From: Paenisporosarcina sp050269735
Lineage (GTDB): Bacteria > Bacillota > Bacilli > Bacillales_A > Planococcaceae
Assembly (NCBI RefSeq): GCF_050269735.1
Contig: NZ_JBNNIX010000001.1
Coordinates: 1,364,001-1,428,000, forward strand
Direction: 5' to 3'
Length of the DNA stretch: 64,000 nucleotides
The notes beneath the pieces were generated by a model. That model searched no databases. It was not told the DNA's origin and was given only the letters and a program-made list of their open reading frames with translations. A program made the translations under genes and the position numbers. Each line of letters starts with the position of its first letter. Positions within the stretch are counted from its first letter, which is position 1. This document shows, piece after piece, positions 58,093-64,000 of this stretch.

Positions 58093-59631
58093 ATGAACGA
58101 AGAGCAACGCTTACATAATTCGCAAGTAAAAGAAGTAAAGAAAACAGAGAAAGATTACAGTCAATATTTCCAATCTGTCTATGTAGCACCATCATTAAAA
58201 GAAGCAAAGAAACGTGGTAAAGAAGAAGTTGCATACCATAAAGATTTTGCAATTCATCCTGAATTTTTAGGAATGGGACAAGGGCGTAAGTTTTTCATTC
58301 GGACTTTCGGATGTCAAATGAATGAACACGATACAGAAGTAATGGCAGGTATTTTTCTGCAACTGGGTTACACGCCAACTCAGAATGTGCAAGAAGCAAA
58401 CGTTATTTTGCTGAACACATGTGCCATCCGTGAAAATGCCGAGAATAAGGTGTTTGGCGAACTTGGTCACTACAAAAAGATTAAACGTGATAATCCAGAT
58501 GTCTTGATCGGTGTTTGTGGTTGCATGTCTCAAGAGGAATCAGTTGTCAATAAAATCTTAAAAACTTATAATCAAGTCGACATGATTTTTGGTACGCACA
58601 ATATCCATCGTTTACCGCACATTTTGAATGAAGCCTATCTGTCAAAAGAAATGGTCATTGAAGTGTGGTCAAAGGAAGGTGACGTCATTGAAAGTCTGCC
58701 GAAAGTCCGACGTGGCGAAATTAAAGCGTGGGTCAATATTATGTATGGATGCGACAAGTTCTGCACGTATTGTATTGTTCCATATACACGTGGAAAAGAA
58801 CGTAGTCGCAGACCTGAAGATATTATTCAGGAGATCAGACAATTAGCTGCACAAGGATATAAAGAAATTACTTTACTTGGGCAAAATGTGAATGCGTATG
58901 GGAAAGATTTTGACGATCTTACGTATCGACTGGGTGATTTGATGAATGACCTTCGCCAAATCAATATGCCTCGTATTCGGTTTACCACAAGCCATCCACG
59001 AGATTTTGATGATCATTTGATTGAAGTTCTGGCAAAACGTGGGAATTTGGTAGAACATATTCATTTACCTGTTCAATCAGGTTCTTCCAGTATGCTAAAA
59101 CTGATGGCCCGTAAATATAACCGTGAACAATATATGGAGTTGGTACGTAAAATTAAAGTTGCCATTCCAGATGCGGCATTGACGACAGATATCATTGTCG
59201 GTTTTCCGAACGAAACGGACGAGCAGTTTGAAGAAACCATGTCTTTATACAAAGAAGTTGGATTCGAGCATGCTTATACGTATATATATTCACCACGGGA
59301 AGGTACACCTGCTGCAAAAATGGAAGACAATGTTCCGATGGACGTGAAGAAGCAGCGATTACAACGACTGAACAATCTTGTGAACGAGTTGTCAGCCAAA
59401 GCAATGCATGCCTACGATGGGAAGATTGTTGAAGTGTTGGTTGAAGGTGAAAGTAAGAAAAACTCAGCAGTTCTAGCTGGATATACAAGAACAAGTAAGC
59501 TAGTGAATTTCGTCGGTACGCCTGAAATCATTGGCAAATTGGTTCTCGTGAAAATAACAAATACAAAAACATGGTCGCTAGAAGGCGAATTAATCGAAGT
59601 TCTATCTGGCCAAGAAGTGGGTGTCTTATGA
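58093..59631 (+). CDS. miaB: tRNA-2-methylthio-N6-dimethylallyladenosine synthase MiaB
   Basis: Radical-SAM methylthiotransferase modifying A37 of tRNAs that read codons beginning with U. The N-terminal UPF0004 domain binds one cluster through Cys74 (FGCQMNEHD), Cys110 (NTCAIRENA) and probably Cys144 (CGCMSQEE). The radical-SAM cluster motif is Cys220-xxx-Cys224-xx-Cys227 (CDKFCTYC). A TRAM domain closes the protein (about residues 445-508). It is 512 aa, with the usual Bacillales N-terminal extension of about 65 residues. AAAGGAG lies before ATG 58093. The stop overlaps ricA (ATGA). Confidence 0.96.
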   Translation: MNEEQRLHNSQVKEVKKTEKDYSQYFQSVYVAPSLKEAKKRGKEEVAYHKDFAIHPEFLGMGQGRKFFIRTFGCQMNEHDTEVMAGIFLQLGYTPTQNVQEANVILLNTCAIRENAENKVFGELGHYKKIKRDNPDVLIGVCGCMSQEESVVNKILKTYNQVDMIFGTHNIHRLPHILNEAYLSKEMVIEVWSKEGDVIESLPKVRRGEIKAWVNIMYGCDKFCTYCIVPYTRGKERSRRPEDIIQEIRQLAAQGYKEITLLGQNVNAYGKDFDDLTYRLGDLMNDLRQINMPRIRFTTSHPRDFDDHLIEVLAKRGNLVEHIHLPVQSGSSSMLKLMARKYNREQYMELVRKIKVAIPDAALTTDIIVGFPNETDEQFEETMSLYKEVGFEHAYTYIYSPREGTPAAKMEDNVPMDVKKQRLQRLNNLVNELSAKAMHAYDGKIVEVLVEGESKKNSAVLAGYTRTSKLVNFVGTPEIIGKLVLVKITNTKTWSLEGELIEVLSGQEVGVL

Positions 59632-60062
59632 CTACGAAATATACAAAAGAAGAAATCATTGCTAAAGCAAGAGAAATCGCAGATATGATTGCACAAACGG
59701 AAGAAGTGGATTTCTTTAAGCGTGCAGAAGCGCAAATTAATGAAAACCAAAAAATTCGTGAAAAAATTGCGAGTTTAAAGAGCCTTCAAAAACAAGCAGT
59801 CAATTTCCAACACTACGGAAAAGAAAAGGCGTTAACCTTAATTGAAGGTAAAATCGAGAAAATCGAAGAAGAAATCGATGACATTCCAATTGTTCAAGAG
59901 TTCAAGCAATCTCAAGGGGATGTGAATGATTTACTTCAATTAGTAGCGAATACAATTGCAAACAATGTGACAAATCAAATAATTGAATCCACAGAAGGCG
60001 ATTTACTCCGCGGAGAAACCGGATCAAGAGTACAAAACAGCAAACCAGGCAGCTGCCAATAA
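59628..60062 (+). CDS. ricA: RicA (YmcA), RNase Y specificity factor
   Basis: Helical protein of the YlbF/YmcA family. In B. subtilis RicA forms a complex with YlbF and YaaT that directs RNase Y and is needed for biofilm, competence and sporulation. The sequence EIIAKAREIADMIAQTEEVDFFKRAEAQINEN and the EKIEEEIDDIPIVQEF segment fit the family. A lone cysteine in the C-terminal tail (GSCQ) agrees with cluster binding by the complex. It is 144 aa. It follows miaB with an ATGA overlap. Its target, rny, lies 6 kb upstream. Confidence 0.9.
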   Translation: MTTKYTKEEIIAKAREIADMIAQTEEVDFFKRAEAQINENQKIREKIASLKSLQKQAVNFQHYGKEKALTLIEGKIEKIEEEIDDIPIVQEFKQSQGDVNDLLQLVANTIANNVTNQIIESTEGDLLRGETGSRVQNSKPGSCQ

Positions 60063-60073
60063 TATGTATATCG

Positions 60074-60106
60074 ACTGTTTCTTCTTATTAAGAAGGAACA
60101 GTTTTT
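60074..60106 (+). terminator. Terminator after ricA
   Basis: Stem ACTGTTTCTTC / GAAGGAACAGT (one T-G pair) with a small AT loop, followed by a T-rich tail. Confidence 0.85.
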
Positions 60107-60165
60107 CTTTTTTAATCTTTCCAGCCATATAGTTCAGCTAACTTTCCGCTTTTTACTTTTCCTAT

Positions 60166-60194
60166 CACCTAATGGGCACATCCTGCATATGATG
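60166..60194 (+). promoter_or_regulatory. Sigma-K-like promoter of cotE
   Basis: CACC (-35), 16-bp spacer and CATATGATG (-10) fit mACm-N16-CATAnnnTA except for the last base. B. subtilis cotE has both a sigma-E and a sigma-K promoter; I could not find a convincing sigma-E pair here. Confidence 0.5.
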
Positions 60195-60222
60195 AAAAGG
60201 AATCGAACGAAGGAGGATGGCT

Positions 60223-60765
60223 TTGAAACATGTCCGTCAAATTGTAACCAAAGCAGTCGTGGCGAAAGGTAAAAAAAGAGCTGAAGCTAGTGAAACATTA
60301 CGTCCACCAAATAACCCTTCTAGTATTCTAGGGTGCTGGGTTATCAATCACACTCACCAGGCGAAGAAACACGGGAAATTCGTTGAAGTGACTGGGAAGT
60401 ATGACATCAATGTATGGTATGCACATCACGATCACTCCAAAACCTCTGTATTTTCGGAGACTGTTCCATACAGAGAACGCATCAAGCTTCACTATCGTGA
60501 AGATGATTCACATGGTGTAGAAGATATCCATGTACGTGTCATTCAACAACCAAATTGCACAGAAGCCATTATTACACCGGATGGTGAACAATTCCAAGTT
60601 ACAGTAGAAAGAGAATTGCATGCAGAAGTTGTCGGCGAAACAACAGTCTTAATACAAGTGCAACCAGTCGATTACGAGGACGAATGGTCAATGAAAGACG
60701 AAAGTTCATCTTCATCATCTACTTCTTCATATGGTGATGCGAAAGAGTCCTCATCATTCTCTTAA
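60223..60765 (+). CDS. cotE: Outer spore coat morphogenetic protein CotE
   Basis: Mother-cell protein that forms the base on which the outer coat assembles. The core VRQIVTKAVVAKGKK, NPSSILGCWVINH, YDINVWYAHHDHSKTSV and RELHAEVVGETTVLIQV matches the family. I choose TTG 60223, 6 nt after AAGGAGG; the ATG at 60217 directly abuts that site. It is 180 aa. The C-terminal tail is short on acidic residues and ends in a serine-rich stretch (about residues 160-180) in place of the long Asp/Glu tail I recall from B. subtilis. Confidence 0.92.
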   Translation: MKHVRQIVTKAVVAKGKKRAEASETLRPPNNPSSILGCWVINHTHQAKKHGKFVEVTGKYDINVWYAHHDHSKTSVFSETVPYRERIKLHYREDDSHGVEDIHVRVIQQPNCTEAIITPDGEQFQVTVERELHAEVVGETTVLIQVQPVDYEDEWSMKDESSSSSSTSSYGDAKESSSFS

Positions 60766-60793
60766 GCCGGGCAGCTAAACCGGCTTTTTTTTT
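60764..60793 (+). terminator. Terminator after cotE
   Basis: 7-bp GC-rich stem AAGCCGG / CCGGCTT with a 9-nt loop, ending in nine T residues. Confidence 0.92.
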
Positions 60794-60907
60794 GTTATAT
60801 AAACCCAAGAGCTTGGTGGGAGCTATAAATGCTTACACTTCAATCATAGTGTCGATGATTCGTTCAATACTTATGTATATGCTCATGCCATTGTAAGATC
60901 ATGGTTG

Positions 60908-60936
60908 TTTAACCCCTGTCAAAGTTAAGTTATAAT
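60908..60936 (+). promoter_or_regulatory. Promoter of mutS-mutL
   Basis: Consensus TATAAT at 60931-60936; TTTAAC is a weak -35 at 17-bp spacing. Confidence 0.5.
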
Positions 60937-60970
60937 GATAGAATCGCTAGTATTTGAAAGAGGTTTTGAC

Positions 60971-63547
60971 ATGAATACCTATACTCCTATGATCCAGCAA
61001 TATTTACAGGTTAAATCCGAATATACAGATGCCTTTTTATTTTTTCGACTAGGCGATTTTTATGAATTGTTTTTTGATGATGCTATCAATGCATCCCAAA
61101 TTCTTGAAATCACATTGACGAGCCGTGATGGGGGAAGTAAAGAACGAATTCCCATGTGTGGTGTGCCACATCACGCTGCCCAAAATTACATAGAAACTCT
61201 GATTCAAAAAGGTCATCGAGTCGCTATTTGTGAACAAACTGAAGATCCGAAACAATCAAAAGGAGTTGTTAAACGTGAAGTGGTTCGTTTGATTACTCCG
61301 GGTACAATTATTGAAGGTAAAAATATGGATGGCAAAAGCAATCATTTTATCGCTTCTGCCGAAGAACTGGATGAAAATCGCTACGCGTATGCGTATTTGG
61401 ATTTATCGACAGGCGAGGGCACAAGTGCAATTTTGACAGGCACCGAAAAGAATTTAATACAAGAATTGCAAACGTTATCCATAAGAGAACTTGTTGTACC
61501 CGAGCAATTATTTGTGCTTCTTTCAGACCTGGCCGAAGTCCATTCCATTTTATTGTCCATTGAGGAAACTCAACTGGAAACACAGGTGGATGAATCATTT
61601 ACAGAACAAAATCCAGCTGAAGTACGTGCAGTATGCAGACGTCTAGTAAACTATCTGCATCGAACACAAAAACGTTCGCTTGAACATATTCAAGCATTCC
61701 AATTCCAGGAACGAGAAGAACTTTTGACGATTGATTTTCATTCAAAACGCAATTTGGAATTGGTTCAATCCATTCGTGGTGGCGATCAAAAAGGTTCATT
61801 GTATTGGTTGCTTGATGAAACAATGACAGCTATGGGTGGACGGAAATTAAAGCAGTGGTTGCACCAGCCTTTGGCGAATCGTATGAAAATCGAAGAACGC
61901 CTTGAAATTGTGACAGAAATGCTGGAGGCATACTTCACTCGTGCTGATTTAAGAGAAAGCTTAAAAGAAGTATATGATCTGGAGCGTTTAATCGGACGAA
62001 TTTCTTTTGGTACAGCAAGTGGTCGTGACTTAAGTCAATTGAGACAATCTCTCCTTCAGATTCCAATGATTAAAAACCAATTGATTGAAAGTGGCAAACC
62101 TGCGTTGATAAAAGCTGCCAATCAATTGGACGAGTGTGGGGAGCTATTGAGTTTGTTAAAAACAGCAATAGCTGACCATCCGCCACTTTCAGTAAAAGAA
62201 GGAGATATCATCCGCGATGGGTTTCACGAGCGACTGGATGAGCTCCGCTATGCGAAGAAGAACGGAAAAGATTGGATTGCCGCTCTAGAGTTAAAAGAAC
62301 GTGAACGGACAGGCATCAAAGGACTGAAAATCGGCTACAACCGAATCTTTGGATACTTTATTGAAATTACAAAATCCAATATTCACTTGGCTGATTTGAC
62401 AAGGTACGAAAGAAAGCAAACGTTAGCAAATGCGGAACGCTATATTACGGATGAACTGAAAGAAAAAGAATCGTTGATCTTAACAGCCGAAGAAGAAAGT
62501 TTAGCATTAGAGTATTCTCTATTCGTCGATATTCGGGAACAAGTGAAACAATACATTCCGCAAGTGCAAAAACTGGCAGCAAAAGTAAGTGAGTTGGATG
62601 TCTTCTCAAGTTTTGCCGAAGTTTCCGATCAATATCGGTTAACCAAGCCAACGTTTCATGATGGCTTGGAATTAACAATTGTTAACGGACGGCATCCCGT
62701 AGTTGAAAAAATGATGAACAAGCAGCATTATGTGCCAAACGATTGTGCTCTGACTTCTGAAGAGAATATGTTACTAATCACTGGACCGAATATGTCCGGT
62801 AAAAGTACTTATATGCGCCAAGTTGCCATCACGGTCATTATGGGACAAATGGGTTGTTACGTACCGGCAGAACAGGCACAGTTGCCCGTTACAGATCAAA
62901 TATTCACGCGTATTGGAGCAGCGGATGATTTGGCAGCCGGCCAAAGTACATTCATGGTCGAAATGCTTGAATCAACATATGCCATCACACGTGCTACTGA
63001 ACGCAGTCTTTTGTTGTTCGATGAAATTGGTCGTGGCACGTCTACATACGATGGCATGGCATTAGCTCAAGCAATGATGGAATACATTCACAATGAGATT
63101 CGAGCAAACACATTGTTTTCAACGCATTATCATGAGCTGACCCATCTAGAAACTCAATTGGATAAATTGCGGAATGTCCATGTGTCAGCCGTTGAACAAA
63201 GTGGAAAAGTAGTCTTTTTGCACAAAGTGAAGAATGGACCAGCGGATAAGAGTTATGGAATTCATGTAGCAGAGCTCGCTCAATTGCCAGAACCGATTCT
63301 TGCTCGTGCAAGAGACATTCTGCAGGAGCTTGAAACAGGGAATGGTTTAGAGGATAAAGAACCACAGTCCTCTGTGAATGAACAATTGACGTTCTTCCAG
63401 GAAACGAAACAACAGGTGGAGAAAACAGCTAGAGAACCTCAGCAAGAGGATGTCCTAACAACAATTCGTGAATTGGACATTTCCGGTACAACACCGATGA
63501 AGGCACTTCAGTTCTTATATGAATTGCAACAAAAAGTCGGCAAATAA
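60971..63547 (+). CDS. mutS: DNA mismatch repair protein MutS
   Basis: Recognises mismatches and small loops and recruits MutL. N-terminal mismatch-binding domain with RLGDFYELF (the Phe-x-Glu motif, about residues 33-38), connector, core and clamp domains, then the ATPase with Walker A GPNMSGKST at residues 605-613 and LLLFDEIGRGTSTYDG. The C-terminal tail contains QLTFFQE, similar to beta-clamp-binding motifs. It is 858 aa. AAAGAGGT precedes ATG 60971; a reading from 60935 overlaps the promoter. mutL follows by 24 bp. Confidence 0.97.
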   Translation: MNTYTPMIQQYLQVKSEYTDAFLFFRLGDFYELFFDDAINASQILEITLTSRDGGSKERIPMCGVPHHAAQNYIETLIQKGHRVAICEQTEDPKQSKGVVKREVVRLITPGTIIEGKNMDGKSNHFIASAEELDENRYAYAYLDLSTGEGTSAILTGTEKNLIQELQTLSIRELVVPEQLFVLLSDLAEVHSILLSIEETQLETQVDESFTEQNPAEVRAVCRRLVNYLHRTQKRSLEHIQAFQFQEREELLTIDFHSKRNLELVQSIRGGDQKGSLYWLLDETMTAMGGRKLKQWLHQPLANRMKIEERLEIVTEMLEAYFTRADLRESLKEVYDLERLIGRISFGTASGRDLSQLRQSLLQIPMIKNQLIESGKPALIKAANQLDECGELLSLLKTAIADHPPLSVKEGDIIRDGFHERLDELRYAKKNGKDWIAALELKERERTGIKGLKIGYNRIFGYFIEITKSNIHLADLTRYERKQTLANAERYITDELKEKESLILTAEEESLALEYSLFVDIREQVKQYIPQVQKLAAKVSELDVFSSFAEVSDQYRLTKPTFHDGLELTIVNGRHPVVEKMMNKQHYVPNDCALTSEENMLLITGPNMSGKSTYMRQVAITVIMGQMGCYVPAEQAQLPVTDQIFTRIGAADDLAAGQSTFMVEMLESTYAITRATERSLLLFDEIGRGTSTYDGMALAQAMMEYIHNEIRANTLFSTHYHELTHLETQLDKLRNVHVSAVEQSGKVVFLHKVKNGPADKSYGIHVAELAQLPEPILARARDILQELETGNGLEDKEPQSSVNEQLTFFQETKQQVEKTAREPQQEDVLTTIRELDISGTTPMKALQFLYELQQKVGK

Positions 63548-63571
63548 TTGAGTTAGAAAGGAGCCGATTCC

Positions 63572-64000
63572 ATGGGACAAATACGGTTAATGGATGAACC
63601 CTTATCGAATAAGATAGCAGCTGGAGAAGTGGTGGAACGGCCTGCTTCCGTCGTAAAAGAGCTTGTTGAAAATGCTATTGATGCCGGAAGTACTTCCATA
63701 GATGTGTATTTGGAAGAGGCGGGCTTGCAAACCATTCAAATTACCGATAATGGAAGCGGAATGGACGAAGAAGATGCACTCCTTTCATTCTCGAGACATG
63801 CGACCAGTAAAATCTCAAATGAACATGATTTGTTTCGGATTCGGACACTCGGTTTCCGTGGCGAAGCACTGGCAAGTATTTCATCAGTATCCAAGGTTTC
63901 TTTATGGACTTCTGATGGTGTATCCACTGGGACAACCGTTGAAATAGAAGGTGGCCATCTAAAAAAACAGCAAGCTGGCGCACTTCGAAAGGGCACGGAT
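63572..64000 (+). CDS. mutL: DNA mismatch repair protein MutL, N-terminal part (runs off window)
   Basis: The first 143 codons of MutL, open to the end of the window. The GHKL ATPase motifs are present: KIAAGEVVERPASVVKELVENA (motif I, about residues 14-35), DNGSGM (motif II, about 59-64) and the ATP-lid RTLGFRGEALASI (about 91-103). AAAGGAG lies 9 nt before ATG 63572. It should form an operon with mutS. Whether it has the C-terminal endonuclease motif of Gram-positive MutL cannot be seen here. Confidence 0.95.
   Translation, partial: MGQIRLMDEPLSNKIAAGEVVERPASVVKELVENAIDAGSTSIDVYLEEAGLQTIQITDNGSGMDEEDALLSFSRHATSKISNEHDLFRIRTLGFRGEALASISSVSKVSLWTSDGVSTGTTVEIEGGHLKKQQAGALRKGTD

Overview
The window is a stretch of conserved chromosome from an AT-rich, low-GC Gram-positive endospore former of the Bacillales. 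The gene order follows the Bacillus subtilis clpQ-to-mutL region almost gene for gene. Spore formation is indicated by dpaA/dpaB (dipicolinate synthase), ymxH, spoIIIE, spoVS and cotE. The way the B. subtilis order is broken, plus repeat types I associate with Planococcaceae (Sporosarcina and relatives), makes that family my best guess; this is inference from context, not a database match. 57 protein genes are supported. All but one are on the + strand, and the last (mutL) runs off the end. No rRNA, tRNA, CRISPR array, insertion sequence or prophage is visible.

Layout. 1-2.9 kb: ClpQ/ClpY protease and CodY. 3.0-12.2 kb: translation and envelope genes (rpsB, tsf, pyrH, frr, uppS, cdsA, dxr, rseP, proS). 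12.3-16.6 kb: replicative polymerase PolC. 16.6-24.1 kb: the rimP-nusA-rnpM-ylxQ-infB-ylxP-rbfA-truB-ribF cluster. 24.1-28.1 kb: rpsO with an S15-type leader, pnp, and an M16 peptidase. 28.1-28.9 kb: the only substantial non-coding accessory island, holding two inverted palindromic elements, a duplicated terminator and a 21-bp periodic repeat. 28.9-34.4 kb: ymxH-dpaA-dpaB, asd, dapA and an RNase J paralogue. 34.5-42.6 kb: spoIIIE, a GntR regulator and a four-gene nucleoside ABC transporter of the NupNOPQ type. 42.6-50.7 kb: a lone minus-strand PH-domain membrane protein, ymfF-H-I-J-K, rodZ, pgsA and cinA. 50.8-54.8 kb: recA with a LexA box, rny and ymdB. 54.8-64 kb: spoVS, korA/korB, miaB, ricA, cotE, mutS and the start of mutL.

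How the parts connect. asd and dapA supply dihydrodipicolinate, which DpaA/DpaB convert to dipicolinate in the mother cell. A sigma-K-like promoter precedes ymxH-dpaAB, and a second one of the same design precedes cotE. CodY, encoded at the left end, has a credible candidate box ahead of the gntR-nup cluster. Three RNA-decay factors (PNPase, RNase J paralogue, RNase Y) and RicA lie within 35 kb.

Compared with the B. subtilis order, the fla/che operon (between codY and rpsB), ylxY, dapG, tepA, pbpX and tdh/kbl are absent here, while nupNOPQ, the PH-domain gene and korAB are present. The most unusual signals are the 28.1-28.9 kb island, the arginine-proline-glutamine repeat tract in IF2, and the altered metal-site residues of the RNase J paralogue.
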